Notes: generated by a model from the letters alone, not told the origin. Shown: positions 18,827 through 28,751, counted from the first letter of the stretch. The stretch is DNA of 64,000 bases from Ferirhizobium litorale (GCA_030028905.1 JALDYZ010000021.1:1-64000), one strand, 5' to 3'. Translations and numbers: made by a program.

Positions 18827-19600
18827 ATGGCTTATGAAACAATTCTTGTCAAGACGAAGGATGCCGTCGGCCTGGTGACCATCAACCGGCCGCAGGCGCT
18901 GAATGCCCTCAACTCCAAGGTGATGACGGAACTGCAACAGGCACTTGCCGCGTTCCAGGCCGATGCAGCGGTCGGCGCGGTCGTCCTGACAGGCTCGGAA
19001 AAGGCTTTTGCTGCCGGCGCCGACATCAAGGAAATGCAGTCGCTCGATTTCGTCGACATGTTCCTCGGCGATTTCATCAGCGGATGGGAGGAGATCGCCG
19101 GCTTCCGCAAGCCCCTGATTGCCGCGGTCAGCGGTTTTGCACTCGGCGGCGGCTGCGAAGTCGCCATGATGTGCGATTTCATCATCGCCTCGGAAACGGC
19201 GAAGTTCGGTCAGCCGGAGATCACTCTCGGCGTGATACCCGGCATGGGCGGCACGCAGCGCCTCACCCGCGCGGTGGGCAAGGCGAAGGCGATGGATCTC
19301 ATTCTGACCGGACGGATGATGGATGCGGCAGAAGCCGAGCGCGCCGGTCTGGTTGCCCGCGTGGTGGCGCCGGGACAACTAATTGACGAGGCCCTTGCCG
19401 CTGCCGCGCGCATCGCCGCGCTTTCCCAGCCTTCCGTGCTGATGGCCAAGGAGAGCGTCAATCGCGCTTTCGAGACGACGCTCGGCGAAGGGCTGCTCTT
19501 CGAGCGACGTCTGTTCCATTCGCTCTTTGCCACGATGGACCAGAAGGAAGGCATGACGGCCTTCGCGGAAAAGCGCAAGCCGGACTTCCGCAACCGATAG
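18827..19600 (+). CDS. Enoyl-CoA hydratase
   Basis: The 257-residue crotonase-fold protein hydrates trans-2-enoyl-CoA in fatty-acid beta-oxidation. [11 protein letters not shown] and [16 protein letters not shown] form the oxyanion hole, and [19 protein letters not shown] includes a catalytic glutamate. GGAGGA upstream fixes the start at 18827, within the usual 255-260-residue length. It follows mutM closely, probably sharing its transcript, although the two functions are unrelated. The gene is often named fadB1 or echA in rhizobia; the exact substrate is not evident. Confidence 0.92.
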   Translation: MAYETILVKTKDAVGLVTINRPQALNALNSKVMTELQQALAAFQADAAVGAVVLTGSEKAFAAGADIKEMQSLDFVDMFLGDFISGWEEIAGFRKPLIAAVSGFALGGGCEVAMMCDFIIASETAKFGQPEITLGVIPGMGGTQRLTRAVGKAKAMDLILTGRMMDAAEAERAGLVARVVAPGQLIDEALAAAARIAALSQPSVLMAKESVNRAFETTLGEGLLFERRLFHSLFATMDQKEGMTAFAEKRKPDFRNR

Positions 19601-19653
19601 GCGCAGTGGATGGCGGGAATCCGCAAAACTTGACGGTTGCAGGCAAATGCGCG

Positions 19654-19682
19654 TTGACGAGGCGGTCCTTTCGAGCTATATG
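19654..19682 (+). promoter_or_regulatory. Predicted sigma-70-type promoter of rpsT
   Basis: TTGACG at 19654-19659 and TATATG at 19677-19682 are separated by exactly 17 bp, close to the rhizobial housekeeping consensus. The predicted transcript has a leader of about 115 nt before rpsT. Confidence 0.7.
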
Positions 19683-19803
19683 CCCGCCCACGGTTTGGAA
19701 AGCCGCCCGGTTTTCCGCGAATGCTCCCGTATTGCTGATGAGACAGGTCGCAGGACCAGAGCGGCGATGACGGAGTTTGGTTAGATTTCGAAGAGAGGCA
19801 TCC

Positions 19804-20070
19804 ATGGCCAATACAACTTCGGCGAAGAAGGCGACCCGCAAGATCGCTCGCCGCACCGCAGTCAACAAGGCTCGTCGCTCGCGCGTTCGCGGTTTCGTTC
19901 GCAAGGTCGAAGAAGCCCTCGCAGCTGGTGATGCAGTCGCAGCGCAGGCTGCTTTGAAGGCCGCTCAGCCGGAACTGCAGCGTGCGGCCGGCAAGGGCGT
20001 GCTGCACAGCAACACGGCTTCGCGCAAGGTTTCGCGTCTTGCCCAGCGTGTGAAGGCGCTATCCGCCTAA
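19804..20070 (+). CDS. rpsT: 30S ribosomal protein S20
   Basis: The 88-residue, strongly basic protein binds 16S rRNA in the body of the 30S subunit. [17 protein letters not shown] is the typical S20 start and the C terminus [17 protein letters not shown] is conserved. The start at 19804 has AGAGAGG upstream; a longer frame from 19777 is not supported. It has its own predicted promoter and terminator. The rpsT-dnaA order is typical of rhizobia. Confidence 0.98.
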   Translation: MANTTSAKKATRKIARRTAVNKARRSRVRGFVRKVEEALAAGDAVAAQAALKAAQPELQRAAGKGVLHSNTASRKVSRLAQRVKALSA

Positions 20071-20100
20071 TATTACAATGCTCAGTTGTTTGAGTATTTG

Positions 20101-20125
20101 GCCCGGTCCTTGGACCGGGCTTTTT
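20101..20125 (+). terminator. Rho-independent terminator of rpsT
   Basis: A perfect 9-bp stem (GCCCGGTCC with GGACCGGGC) and a 2-base loop are followed by TTTTT, 30 bp after the rpsT stop. The next gene, dnaA, must therefore use its own promoter. Confidence 0.92.
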
Positions 20126-20273
20126 GGATTCAGGGCTTCCTTAGTCATTTGGTTAATTCGGCATCCGTCTTGCATGTCAGGTGGATGACATAAAAAACGA
20201 AATAAATACAATAGTTTGCGAGAGGTTCGGGTAGCTCCTGTGGGCCATTGCGAACGTGGCTTGGCCCGGTTTG

Positions 20274-20427
20274 GAGTCAAGCAAATTTTTTTGTTTTTTT
20301 CTGATCGCCTAAACGCAGCACGGGAAAAAATGAATCCCTTTGATTCAACAGCGATTCTTTGTGATGGCGATTGTGACAGTCAAATCGCGCCGTCAGAGTC
20401 AATGGCCGCCTCTTAATTTTGCGTAAA
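20274..20427 (+). promoter_or_regulatory. GANTC cluster and CtrA-like site upstream of dnaA
   Basis: GANTC, the CcrM methylation target of alphaproteobacteria, occurs at 20274, 20332, 20342, 20353 and 20396, with one more at 20127. Directly after the last lies TTAA-N7-TAAA (20413-20427), one base from the CtrA consensus TTAA-N7-TTAA. Cell-cycle control of dnaA through such sites is known in Caulobacter; that it operates here is inferred. Confidence 0.5.
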
Positions 20428-20901
20428 ATTCACTGTTGATCTTGGCATTTGATCCTGCCTAAATGCCTTTCGACAGGGGGCACGGACAATAACTGCAAAG
20501 GCTGGTCTGAACTGCCATGCGGGCAGCAGGTTGTCTTTGTGTCCTTTGGGGCGGGGCAGTCCAGTTCCGCGTTTTCAGGCAGTTTCAAGCGTACGCTCGG
20601 TTTCAGCGATGCAACCGTGAATGGCTTCTGCTGCCTGATTGTGGCGAGGCGCCGTCAACGCCGGACCACGAGGGGTGGGGAGTACTTGACGCAAAAAATG
20701 CCTGGTGGCCCAAGTTACGAGGAGGGGCTGTCGGGCAATAACGGGATATTGTTCCCGGAGATGGGAATGGGCTGAAGGCTCGTTCCCATGCAAAGATCTT
20801 CGACGGTTCGTTTGGCTCGAACCCAGAAGAGGTTTAAAAAACGCGCCGGGGACGGTCTCGCGAGGGGAGCGTCCACGGACTGGATAATGACAAACAATGT
20901 T

Positions 20902-20927
20902 CGGACGGTGGATGAAGCCACCGTCCG
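20902..20927 (+). promoter_or_regulatory. Perfect hairpin in the dnaA leader
   Basis: CGGACGGTGG pairs with CCACCGTCCG around a 6-base loop, 30 bp before the dnaA ATG. It is followed by A-rich rather than T-rich sequence, so it is not a conventional plus-strand terminator. It may shape translation or stability of dnaA mRNA. Confidence 0.5.
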
Positions 20928-20957
20928 CTAAAAAATGAAGATGTGGAAGGCGGCGAC

Positions 20958-22493
20958 ATGCAAATTACTACAATGACGGCCGGTGCATTGGAAAACGGGG
21001 ACAATGCACGACGGGTCATCAAGGACGTTTGCTCCGAAGCGGCGGGAGACCAGACGGACATGAAGCATAACGCACTCTTCGAGCGCTTCAGTGCGCGCTT
21101 GAAGGCGCAGGTTGGACCGGAAGTATATGCAAGCTGGTTTGCGCGGCTGAAATTGCATTCGATGTCCAAGAGCGTTGTGCGTCTGTCCGTTCCGACGACA
21201 TTCCTGAAGTCGTGGATCAACAATCGCTATCTCGATCTCATCACCACGCTGTTTCAGGCCGAGGACTCCGAGATCCTGAAGGTCGAGATCGTGGTGCGCA
21301 CCGCAACGCGAAGCATGCGTGCCGCGGAGGATCATGTGCCGGCTAATGAAGCGGCGCCCGCACAGCAGTCGCGTCGCCAGGCACCGCTGACCATCGGTCA
21401 GGCGGCAGCTCCGGTTGCCAGCCCGCGCCCTGCCACATCGGCGGCGCCGCTATTTGGTTCGCCCCTCGACTCCCGCTACACATTCGACACCTTCGTCGAG
21501 GGATCGTCGAACCGGGTGGCGCTCGCCGCCGCCAAAACCATTGCCGAGGCCGGTTCCGGTGCGGTGCGCTTCAATCCGCTCTTTGTTCATTCGAGTGTCG
21601 GTCTGGGCAAGACCCATCTCCTGCAGGCGATCGCCAATGCCGCCGTACAGAGCCCGCGCGCGCCTCGGATCGTCTATCTGACGGCTGAATACTTCATGTG
21701 GCGTTTTGCCACCGCGATCCGCGACAACGATGCCCTGACGCTGAAGGATTCGCTGCGCAACATTGATCTGCTGATCATCGATGACATGCAGTTCCTGCAG
21801 GGAAAGATGATCCAGCACGAGTTCTGCCACTTGCTGAACATGCTGCTCGATAGCGCAAAGCAGGTCGTCGTCGCCGCCGACCGTGCGCCGTGGGAGCTGG
21901 AGTCCCTCGATCCGCGTGTCCGTTCGCGCCTTCAGGGCGGCGTGGCCATCGAACTCGAAGCGCCGGACTACGATATGCGCGAGGAGATGCTGCAACGTCG
22001 CCTGCTTGCAGCTCGCCAGGACGATCCATCGCTGGATATCCCGACCGATATCCTTGCCCATGTGGCCCGCAACGTCACTGCCAGCGGGCGCGAACTGGAA
22101 GGGGCCTTCAACCAGCTCGTCTTCCGCCGTTCTTTCGAGCCGAACCTCTCCATCGACCGCGTAGACGAGCTTCTCGCCCACCTCGTCGGCTCCGGTGAGC
22201 CAAAACGGGTTCGTATCGAGGACATCCAGCGCATCGTTGCGCGCCACTACAACGTTTCGCGCCAGGAGCTCGTATCCAATCGCCGCACGCGGGTTATCGT
22301 CAAGCCACGGCAAATCGCCATGTATCTGTCGAAAACGCTGACCCCGCGGTCTTTCCCGGAAATCGGCCGGCGGTTCGGAGGGCGTGACCACACCACCGTC
22401 CTCCACGCCGTACGCAAGATCGAGGAACTGATCGCCGGGGACACGAAGCTCTCGCACGAGATCGAACTTCTGAAGCGCCTGATCAACGAATAG
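20958..22493 (+). CDS. dnaA: Chromosomal replication initiator protein DnaA
   Basis: DnaA is the AAA+ protein that binds DnaA boxes at oriC, melts the origin and loads the helicase. The 511-residue frame has domain I ([20 protein letters not shown]), a variable linker of about 65 residues, the AAA+ domain with [17 protein letters not shown] (Walker A) and [13 protein letters not shown] (Walker B), and domain IV ending with [18 protein letters not shown]. The Walker A reads SSVGLGKTH, where many bacteria have GGVGLGKTH. The start at 20958 has GGAAGGCGG upstream, but MKHNALF at 21060 is also plausible. A terminator follows. Confidence 0.96.
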   Translation: MQITTMTAGALENGDNARRVIKDVCSEAAGDQTDMKHNALFERFSARLKAQVGPEVYASWFARLKLHSMSKSVVRLSVPTTFLKSWINNRYLDLITTLFQAEDSEILKVEIVVRTATRSMRAAEDHVPANEAAPAQQSRRQAPLTIGQAAAPVASPRPATSAAPLFGSPLDSRYTFDTFVEGSSNRVALAAAKTIAEAGSGAVRFNPLFVHSSVGLGKTHLLQAIANAAVQSPRAPRIVYLTAEYFMWRFATAIRDNDALTLKDSLRNIDLLIIDDMQFLQGKMIQHEFCHLLNMLLDSAKQVVVAADRAPWELESLDPRVRSRLQGGVAIELEAPDYDMREEMLQRRLLAARQDDPSLDIPTDILAHVARNVTASGRELEGAFNQLVFRRSFEPNLSIDRVDELLAHLVGSGEPKRVRIEDIQRIVARHYNVSRQELVSNRRTRVIVKPRQIAMYLSKTLTPRSFPEIGRRFGGRDHTTVLHAVRKIEELIAGDTKLSHEIELLKRLINE

Positions 22494-22514
22494 GACATCC
22501 CATCCACCAACGGG

Positions 22515-22544
22515 AACCGGCCGGCGTTCGCTGGCCGGTTTTTT
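22515..22544 (+). terminator. Rho-independent terminator of dnaA
   Basis: AACCGGCC pairs with GGCCGGTT around a 10-base loop and leads into an uninterrupted T run, about 20 bp after the dnaA stop. Confidence 0.92.
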
Positions 22545-22675
22545 GTTGCGCAGGCACCGGATAAAACCAGAAAGCGAAGCCTTGCGGAAAGTCGACATAC
22601 AGGCGAACGCAAGAAACGGGTGGTACGATGCTGCGCGCCAATGTAGTGAATGCTCGAGTTTGCTAGGGGGGCGAG

Positions 22676-23605
22676 ATGGACACGAAGCGCATGGGTAGGG
22701 CCGAATGGAGCATGCTCTGTGTGCTCTCGCTGCTCTGGGGCGGTTCGTTCCTCTTCAATGGAATAGCCGTCAAGGAACTGCCGCCCTTCACCATCGTCAC
22801 CCTTCGCGTCGCGCTCGCGGCGGCGGCGCTGCTCCTGTTGGTTCGCATGATGGGCCTGAGAATGCCGCTGGACCGGCAGTCCTGGCGGGCCTTCTTCGGT
22901 ATGGGCCTCCTCAACAATATCATTCCGTTTTCGTTGATCGTGTGGGGACAGACCGAGATTGCCAGCGGGCTGGCCTCAATCCTCAACGCGACCACGCCTC
23001 TGTTCACGGTGATCGTCGCGCATTTCCTGACCACCGATGAGAAAATGACGGCCAATCGTCTGCTCGGCGTGCTGGTCGGCTTTGCGGGCGTTGCGATCAT
23101 GATCGGGCCCGCCGCGCTCTCCGGTTCCGTCGGGCACGTGCTGGCGCCGCTCGCTGTGCTTGGCGCGGCGATCTCCTACTCGTTCGCCGGAATTTTCGGG
23201 CGGCGCTTCCGCCGCATGGGCCTGCCGCCGATGATACCCGCCGCTGGGCAGGTTTGCGCTTCGACCATCCTGCTTCTGCCGGTGACGCTTCTGGTCGATC
23301 ACCCCTGGGCGCTCCCCATGCCGGGCGCGGCGACCTGGGGAGCAATTTTCGGTATCGCGCTGCTGTCCTCGGCGCTTGCCTACGTCCTTTTCTTCCGCAT
23401 CCTCGAAACTGCCGGCGCCACCAACCTCTCGCTGGTCACCTTCCTCATACCGATCAGCGCGATCCTTCTCGGCACCGTGGTCCTCGGGGAGCGGCTGGAG
23501 GCGAAACACTTTGCCGGCATGGCGCTGATTGCCGTCGGCCTTGCGGCTATCGATGGCCGGCCGATGGAATGGCTTCGCCGCCGCGCGACCACGACAAGGA
23601 CGTGA
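22676..23605 (+). CDS. DMT-superfamily transporter (EamA family)
   Basis: This 309-residue inner-membrane protein has ten hydrophobic segments in two EamA repeats (first near LLWGGSFLFNGIAVKEL, second near ALAYVLFFRILETAGATN). Family members usually export metabolites or amino acids; the substrate is unknown. GGGGGGCGAG lies directly before the ATG. It is transcribed alone and converges on hemW with a 35-bp gap. Confidence 0.9.
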   Translation: MDTKRMGRAEWSMLCVLSLLWGGSFLFNGIAVKELPPFTIVTLRVALAAAALLLLVRMMGLRMPLDRQSWRAFFGMGLLNNIIPFSLIVWGQTEIASGLASILNATTPLFTVIVAHFLTTDEKMTANRLLGVLVGFAGVAIMIGPAALSGSVGHVLAPLAVLGAAISYSFAGIFGRRFRRMGLPPMIPAAGQVCASTILLLPVTLLVDHPWALPMPGAATWGAIFGIALLSSALAYVLFFRILETAGATNLSLVTFLIPISAILLGTVVLGERLEAKHFAGMALIAVGLAAIDGRPMEWLRRRATTTRT

Positions 23606-23640
23606 TAAGCCGCTAACCAGGGTTCGGACCCTGTAGCCGA

Positions 23641-24822
23641 TCAGCAGGCGAGGTCGGCCACCACGGCGTCGAGGATCAGCATACCGGATGGCGTGCACCG
23701 CAGCCGGGAGTTCCCGAGCCGCTCGATAAATCCATGTTCGAGAAGGGTTTCCTCGCGCCTGGGGTCGGGATCGCGGCCGGAAAGCTCCTGCCACCGGGCG
23801 AGGTCGACGCCCTCCTTGAGGCGAAGGCCCATCAGCAACAACTCGTCGGCCTGTTCCTCGTAGCCCAGGATCTCTTGGTCGATCATCCCATGGCCATCGC
23901 GCTCGACCATCTCCAGCCAGCTCTCCGGCTTGCGCTCGGTCGCCGTGGCGATCCTGTTCGCGCCATGGGACAGGCGGCCATGGGCGCCTGGGCCGATGCC
24001 GGCATAGTCGCCGTATCGCCAGTAGGTCAGGTTGTGACGGCTTTCCGCACCCGGGCGTGCGTGGTTGGACACTTCGTAGGCGGGCAGTCCTTCGCGGGCG
24101 GTGATTTCCTGCGTCGCCTCGTAGAGCAGGGCGGATTGATCGCCGTCCGGCACGATCAGCTTGCCAGCCCGGTGCAGACCAAAGAAAGGCGTGCCCTCCT
24201 CGATGGTGAGTTGGTAGAGCGACAGGTGGTCGACGGCATAGGAAATCGCCTGCCTGAGTTCCTGTTCCCATGCCTCGACAGTCTGCTCCGGGCGGGCATA
24301 GATGAGGTCGAAGGACATCCGCGGAAAGATTTCGCGCGCAAGACGGATCGCCTTCAGCGCATCCTCGACGTCATGCAGGCGACCCAGGAACTTCAGGTCG
24401 CGGTCGTTCAGCGCCTGCACGCCGAGCGATACCCGGTTGACGCCGGCGGCCCGATAGCCGCGAAAACGCGTGGCTTCGACGCTCGAGGGGTTGGCCTCCA
24501 TGGTGATCTCGATGCCGTCCGGCATGTGCCAGTGCCGGGCGATGCCATCGAGGATCGCCGCCACTGTTTCCGGCTTCATCAGCGATGGCGTTCCGCCGCC
24601 GAGAAACACGCTGGTAACCACCTTTGGCCCGCTGAACTGGCGCATGGTGGCCATTTCCTTCAGGAAGGCTGCAGCAAAACGCTCCTGGTCGACCGGTTGG
24701 TGGCGGACATGGCTGTTGAAATCGCAGTAAGGGCATTTGGCCGCGCAGAACGGCCAATGCACATAGACGCCGAAACCGGGTTCGCCCGTGTCAGGTAGCA
24801 GGGAGTAGGCGGGTTCGGCCAT
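23641..24822 (-). CDS. hemW: Radical SAM family heme chaperone HemW
   Basis: The 393-residue protein has a radical-SAM core with the iron-sulfur motif CAAKCPYCDF (CxxxCxxC), SVFLGGGTPSLM and EITMEANPSS, and a C-terminal HemN-type domain. HemW inserts heme into respiratory enzymes. It is often labelled coproporphyrinogen oxidase, but it is shorter than true HemN (about 450) and the N-terminal YVHWPFC start is typical of HemW. It lies six bases after rdgB in the rph-VOC-rdgB-hemW run. Confidence 0.93.
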   Translation of the reverse strand: MAEPAYSLLPDTGEPGFGVYVHWPFCAAKCPYCDFNSHVRHQPVDQERFAAAFLKEMATMRQFSGPKVVTSVFLGGGTPSLMKPETVAAILDGIARHWHMPDGIEITMEANPSSVEATRFRGYRAAGVNRVSLGVQALNDRDLKFLGRLHDVEDALKAIRLAREIFPRMSFDLIYARPEQTVEAWEQELRQAISYAVDHLSLYQLTIEEGTPFFGLHRAGKLIVPDGDQSALLYEATQEITAREGLPAYEVSNHARPGAESRHNLTYWRYGDYAGIGPGAHGRLSHGANRIATATERKPESWLEMVERDGHGMIDQEILGYEEQADELLLMGLRLKEGVDLARWQELSGRDPDPRREETLLEHGFIERLGNSRLRCTPSGMLILDAVVADLAC

Positions 24823-24828
24823 CGGCGT

Positions 24829-25473
24829 TCATGCTTCCAGACAGGTTTCGACGAACAGCTTGAAGGCGCGGGCGCGATGCGAAAGGGCAGTAGCATCGCC
24901 CGGTCTCCAGCCATGCTTTTCGTCCGCGCTCATTTCTCCGAAGGTTTGCACATAGCCCTCCGGCTGGAACACCGGATCGTAGCCGAAGCCCTGGGTTCCC
25001 CGCGGCGGCCAGGTGACCCTGCCTTCCACCTCGCCGCGAAAGTGCTCTGTATGACCATCCGGCCAGGCGAGGCAAAGGACACTGACGAAGCGGGCAGTGC
25101 GCTTGTCGGGCGCCATGGCGCCACGCTCGGAGAGTGCTTTCTCCACCTTTTCCATGGCCATGGCAAAATCGCGCGTACCGTCAGCCTTCTCGGCCCAGTT
25201 GGCCGTATACACGCCCGGAGCCCCGTCAAGGGCATCGATCACCAGGCCGGAATCGTCGGATAGTGCCGGAAGGCCGGAGGCTTTGGCCGATGCCAGCGCC
25301 TTGATCGTCGCGTTCTCCTCGAAGGTGGTGCCGGTCTCGTCGGGTTCCTCGAACTTGAGGTCAGCGGCAGATTTCGCTGAAAACCCGAAGGGGCCAATCA
25401 GGTCCTGGATCTCGCGGATCTTGCCGGCATTGTGGCTCGCGACCACAATGGTCTTTGTTTCAAGCTTGCGCAT
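24829..25473 (-). CDS. rdgB: dITP/XTP pyrophosphatase (RdgB/HAM1)
   Basis: RdgB hydrolyses non-canonical purine nucleoside triphosphates (dITP, XTP) to monophosphates, keeping them out of DNA and RNA. In 214 residues it shows [11 protein letters not shown], the [11 protein letters not shown] acidic segment, [22 protein letters not shown] and SHRARAF. ATG 25473 is chosen over the TTG just before it. It sits between a VOC gene and hemW in a close minus-strand run. Confidence 0.95.
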   Translation of the reverse strand: MRKLETKTIVVASHNAGKIREIQDLIGPFGFSAKSAADLKFEEPDETGTTFEENATIKALASAKASGLPALSDDSGLVIDALDGAPGVYTANWAEKADGTRDFAMAMEKVEKALSERGAMAPDKRTARFVSVLCLAWPDGHTEHFRGEVEGRVTWPPRGTQGFGYDPVFQPEGYVQTFGEMSADEKHGWRPGDATALSHRARAFKLFVETCLEA

Positions 25474-25486
25474 CAAGGTCTATCCT

Positions 25487-25903
25487 TCAACTGATATTCC
25501 ATAGTGCCGGCTCGGCGCATTCCAGGCTGTTGCCGGCCGGATCCCGGAAGTAGATCGAGCGGGCGCCGTTCGGCCAGCGGAAATCCGCCTCGATAGCGAC
25601 ATCGGCCGACATCAGCCTGGAAACCATGGCATCGAGGTTTTCCGCCGCAACCCGGAAGCAGACATGTCCCTTGCCGGTCGTGCCGTGCGGTGGCACCGGA
25701 AGCGAGCCTGCATGCGGCGGCTTCACCGTTTCTTCGGCATTGAAGATCAGCAGGATTCCCGGACCGCAACGGAAGAAGACATGCCGGTTCCCGGCGCGGG
25801 CAACCATCTCGAGACCGAGAAGGTTGCTGTAGAAGCCTTCAGCCCGATCGAGGTCGTCTACGTAGATTGCGGTTTCCAGGATGCCTTCCAGCGGCGCGGG
25901 CAT
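25487..25903 (-). CDS. VOC-family (glyoxalase/bleomycin resistance-like) protein
   Basis: The 138-residue protein has the paired beta-alpha-beta-beta-beta modules of the vicinal-oxygen-chelate fold. AIYVDDLDRAEGFYSNLLGL opens the first and GHVCFRVAAENLD the second, and IYFRDPAGNSLECAEP carries the C-terminal metal-ligand glutamate. Such proteins may be dioxygenases, isomerases or binding proteins; the substrate is unknown. The start at 25903 is the first sensible ATG after the rph stop, 17 bp away. Confidence 0.85.
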   Translation of the reverse strand: MPAPLEGILETAIYVDDLDRAEGFYSNLLGLEMVARAGNRHVFFRCGPGILLIFNAEETVKPPHAGSLPVPPHGTTGKGHVCFRVAAENLDAMVSRLMSADVAIEADFRWPNGARSIYFRDPAGNSLECAEPALWNIS

Positions 25904-25920
25904 GGCAGGGCTTCCTTCGC

Positions 25921-26637
25921 TCAGCCGATCGCCTGCTTCTGGAGCGTGACGAGTTCGGAGATCCCGACTTTGGCGAGGCCCATCAGCGTTGCGAACTGTT
26001 CTTCGCTGAACGGCGCGCCCTCGGCGGTGCCCTGGATCTCGACGATGCCGCCCGATCCGGTCATGACGAAGTTCGCGTCTGTCTCGGCGGCCGAATCCTC
26101 TAGATAGTCGAGGTCGATCACCGGCTGGTTGGCAAAGACGCCGCAGGAGATCGCCGCGACGTGATCCCTGAGAACCCGCTCGACCTTGACCATGTTGCGG
26201 CCTTCCATCCACCTCAGGCAATCGTGGAGGGCAAGCCATGCGCCGGTGATCGATGCCGTTCTCGTGCCGCCGTCCGCCTGGATGACGTCGCAGTCAATGG
26301 TGATCTGGCGTTCGCCCAGAGCCTCGAGGTCGACAACTGCGCGCAGCGAACGACCGATCAGCCGCTGGATCTCCTGGGTGCGGCCGCCCTGCTTGCCGGC
26401 AGCAGCTTCGCGCTTCATGCGCTCGCCCGTGGCGCGCGGAAGCATTCCATACTCGGCGGTCACCCAACCCTTTCCGCTGTTGCGCAGCCACGGTGGCGTC
26501 TTTTCCTCGAGGCTTGCAGTGCAGAGCACATGCGTGTCGCCGAACTTCACCAGGCAGGAGCCTTCCGCGTGCTTGGAAAAATTGCGCTCGAAAGAGACTT
26601 TGCGCATCTGGTCGGTTTTTCTGCCTGAAGGCCGCAT
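25921..26637 (-). CDS. rph: Ribonuclease PH
   Basis: RNase PH is a phosphorolytic 3'-to-5' exoribonuclease that trims tRNA 3' ends. The 238-residue protein has the family start [23 protein letters not shown], the phosphate-binding region near [15 protein letters not shown] and the metal-site segment [23 protein letters not shown] lies 6-8 bases before the ATG at 26637. It is the first gene of the rph-VOC-rdgB-hemW run and diverges from hrcA. Confidence 0.96.
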   Translation of the reverse strand: MRPSGRKTDQMRKVSFERNFSKHAEGSCLVKFGDTHVLCTASLEEKTPPWLRNSGKGWVTAEYGMLPRATGERMKREAAAGKQGGRTQEIQRLIGRSLRAVVDLEALGERQITIDCDVIQADGGTRTASITGAWLALHDCLRWMEGRNMVKVERVLRDHVAAISCGVFANQPVIDLDYLEDSAAETDANFVMTGSGGIVEIQGTAEGAPFSEEQFATLMGLAKVGISELVTLQKQAIG

Positions 26638-26809
26638 TTTCCACTCCTGACGTTGTTTCCCGCCTTCTACGTCCCACTGCTGCCTTTTGCAAAGGAAAAG
26701 CTTGGAAAGCCGCACCTTTGCTGTAGTGGCCGGCATTTTCCTTTTGGCGTTCCGTAGCGGGGCCACTATATCTCTATGGGAGAGCAACAGGACAGAAATT
26801 GTAGGCGAG

Positions 26810-27892
26810 ATGGGTTTCACCACGACCCCGGTCATGAACGAGATCGTTGCGTTGGATGAACGTTCGCGGGAAATCTTTCGGCGCATCGTCGAGACATATC
26901 TGGAAAGCGGCGAGCCGTTGGGATCGCGCAATCTTTCCCGCCTGCTTTCAATGTCGCTGTCGCCTGCCTCCGTTCGCAACGTGATGAGCGACCTGGAGCA
27001 TCTCGGGCTGATCTATTCTCCGCATATCAGCGCCGGCAGACTACCGACACAACTCGGCCTGCGCTTCTTTGTCGATGCTTTCATGCAGGTTGGCGATCTG
27101 ACGGAAGACGAGCGTGCGTCGATCGACCGGCAGATCCGACCGGCCGGCCGCGACCAGCCGGTTGAAAGCCTCATGCAGGAGGCAAGCCGGATGCTTTCCG
27201 GTATTTCGCGCGGCGCCGGCCTGGTTATCACCTCGAAGAGCAATCCGGTGCTACGCCACGTCGAATTCATTCGGCTGGAGCCAACGAAGGCGCTGGCGGT
27301 GCTGGTCGGCGATCATGATCAGGTCGAGAATCGGATCATCGACCTGCCTGCGGGCACCAGTTCTTCGCAACTGACCGAAGCCGCGAACTTCCTCAATGCA
27401 CACATGAATGGGCAGACGCTGCCGGAACTGCGCAGCCAGTTGCAGACCCTGAAGCAGAACGTCCGGCAGGAACTCGATGCTCTTTCCCAGGATCTCGTAC
27501 AGCGCGGTCTGGCGAGTTGGTCCGGAAATGTCGCTGAAGATATGCCCGCACGGCTCATCGTGCGCGGACGGTCGAACCTGCTTCAAGGGCTTGAAGATCA
27601 GGACGACCTGGAACGTCTGCGCATGCTGTTCGACGATCTTGAGCGGAAGGACAGCCTCATCGAAATCCTCAATCTGGCTGAAAGCGGCTCGGGCGTTCGG
27701 ATTTTCATCGGATCCGAGAACAAGCTCTTCTCTCTGTCGGGTTCGTCGCTTATCGTAGCGCCTTACCGCGATAGCGATGAACGCATTGTCGGCGCGGTGG
27801 GTGTCATCGGTCCGACGCGGCTGAACTATTCCCGTATCGTCCCGATGGTCGACTATACGGCGCAACTGATGGCAAGGCTTTCCCGTACCTAG
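26810..27892 (+). CDS. hrcA: Heat-inducible transcription repressor HrcA
   Basis: HrcA represses chaperone operons (usually groESL) by binding the CIRCE inverted repeat, with activity tuned by GroEL. The 360-residue protein starts with a winged helix ([20 protein letters not shown], then [15 protein letters not shown] and [18 protein letters not shown]) and has the GAF-like HrcA domain behind it. The start at 26810 matches the family N terminus; the 41 extra codons upstream are unlikely. I find no CIRCE element here, so it does not appear to regulate itself through one. grpE follows 119 bp downstream. Confidence 0.95.
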   Translation: MGFTTTPVMNEIVALDERSREIFRRIVETYLESGEPLGSRNLSRLLSMSLSPASVRNVMSDLEHLGLIYSPHISAGRLPTQLGLRFFVDAFMQVGDLTEDERASIDRQIRPAGRDQPVESLMQEASRMLSGISRGAGLVITSKSNPVLRHVEFIRLEPTKALAVLVGDHDQVENRIIDLPAGTSSSQLTEAANFLNAHMNGQTLPELRSQLQTLKQNVRQELDALSQDLVQRGLASWSGNVAEDMPARLIVRGRSNLLQGLEDQDDLERLRMLFDDLERKDSLIEILNLAESGSGVRIFIGSENKLFSLSGSSLIVAPYRDSDERIVGAVGVIGPTRLNYSRIVPMVDYTAQLMARLSRT

Positions 27893-28011
27893 ATGCAAGC
27901 GGGATCGCCGCGCAGCGAGACGCCGGTTCTTTTCCGGCAAGCCTTGATTTTTCGATCCCAAACCTCGATATCGGGCACGAAATCTATAAAAGTTCTAATT
28001 CGGAGAACGTC

Positions 28012-28656
28012 ATGACCGACGAAACAAGCAAACACGGACCTGACGCAGCGGCTGTCGAAGAGGCAGGCGGCCTGAACGAACCTTCGGCCGGCGGCGAAGC
28101 TCAAGCCGGTGTACCGGAAGCCGAGGCGGACCTGCTCTCTGCGGCAAAGGCCGAGAATGCTGAACTGCGTGACAAGTTTTTGCGTCTTGCAGCCGAGATG
28201 GACAATCTTCGCCGCCGAACCGAGCGCGACGTCAAGGACGCCAAGGCCTATGCGATCGCCGGCTTTGCCCGAGACATGCTGGCCGTGTCCGACAACCTTC
28301 GCCGTGCACTCGATGCAATCCCGGCGGAAGCACGGGCGGCGCATGTGGCGGGACTGGATGGCCTCATCGAAGGCGTCGAGATGATCGATCGCTCGATGCA
28401 GTCGACGCTCGAGCGCCATGGGGTGCGCGAGATTGCCGCCGAGGGTCAGAAGTTCGACCCGCACTTTCATCAGGCAATGTTCGAGATCCCCAACCCGAAC
28501 GTTCCGAACAACACCGTCGTTCAGGTGGTTCAGGCAGGCTTCACCATTGGCGATCGGGTGCTGCGCCCGGCGATGGTCGGCGTTGCCAAGGGAGGCCCGA
28601 AGGCCGATCCTGCCGCCGAACCGGGAACAGCGCCGGTGAACGAAAAGGACGCCTGA
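28012..28656 (+). CDS. grpE: Nucleotide exchange factor GrpE
   Basis: GrpE dimers release ADP from DnaK and so restart its folding cycle. The 214-residue protein has an acidic, disordered N terminus (about 35 residues), the long coiled coil ([20 protein letters not shown], then [19 protein letters not shown]) and the beta-domain ending in [31 protein letters not shown] precedes the ATG. A CTTG-N17-CTCGATAT arrangement at 27943-27971 faintly resembles a heat-shock sigma promoter; this is weak evidence. A strong terminator follows. Confidence 0.96.
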   Translation: MTDETSKHGPDAAAVEEAGGLNEPSAGGEAQAGVPEAEADLLSAAKAENAELRDKFLRLAAEMDNLRRRTERDVKDAKAYAIAGFARDMLAVSDNLRRALDAIPAEARAAHVAGLDGLIEGVEMIDRSMQSTLERHGVREIAAEGQKFDPHFHQAMFEIPNPNVPNNTVVQVVQAGFTIGDRVLRPAMVGVAKGGPKADPAAEPGTAPVNEKDA

Positions 28657-28677
28657 CCATAGTCCGGTGAATTCGAG

Positions 28678-28712
28678 AAAGGCCCGAGATCTCGACGATC
28701 TTCGGGCCTTTT
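28678..28712 (+). terminator. Rho-independent terminator of grpE (possibly bidirectional)
   Basis: AAAGGCCCGA pairs with TCGGGCCTTT (10 bp) around a 14-base loop and ends in TTTT. The complementary strand also ends in a T run, so it may terminate ptsN as well. Confidence 0.9.
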
Positions 28713-28751
28713 CCATTTCGGTCGTTGCAAGAGCAGCCGCGGTCCCGCTTG

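Larger units (their letters stand above)
20126..20957. other. 830-bp gap upstream of dnaA
   Basis: No convincing gene is present. The left part (to about 20460) is AT-rich and contains an ATGTCA/TGACAT inverted repeat (20174-20191), a cluster of GANTC sites and a CtrA-like site. The right part is GC-rich and rich in hairpins: CAATA/TATTG around 20736-20751, ATGGGAA/TTCCCAT around 20761-20790, GGACG/CGTCC around 20849-20876 and a perfect 10-bp stem at 20902-20927. The open frames here lack ribosome-binding sites and coding character. A small RNA or a long structured dnaA leader would fit; neither is shown. Confidence 0.6.

Noticed and set aside
20449-20775. 108-codon open frame in the dnaA upstream gap
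   Set aside because: It has no ribosome-binding site, an unusual cysteine- and glycine-rich translation with no recognisable domain, and it overlaps several inverted repeats; a structured RNA or leader is more likely.
20126-20957. Replication origin upstream of dnaA
   Set aside because: Only one weak DnaA-box-like sequence (near 20880) is visible. In studied rhizobia oriC lies near hemE, not dnaA.
25487-26239. A 250-codon frame fusing extra N-terminal sequence to the VOC protein
   Set aside because: The first 112 codons are an out-of-frame shadow of rph; the VOC domain starts at the ATG at 25903.
26638-27892. CIRCE element near hrcA/grpE
   Set aside because: I looked for TTAGCACTC-N9-GAGTGCTAA on both strands around hrcA and grpE and did not find it.
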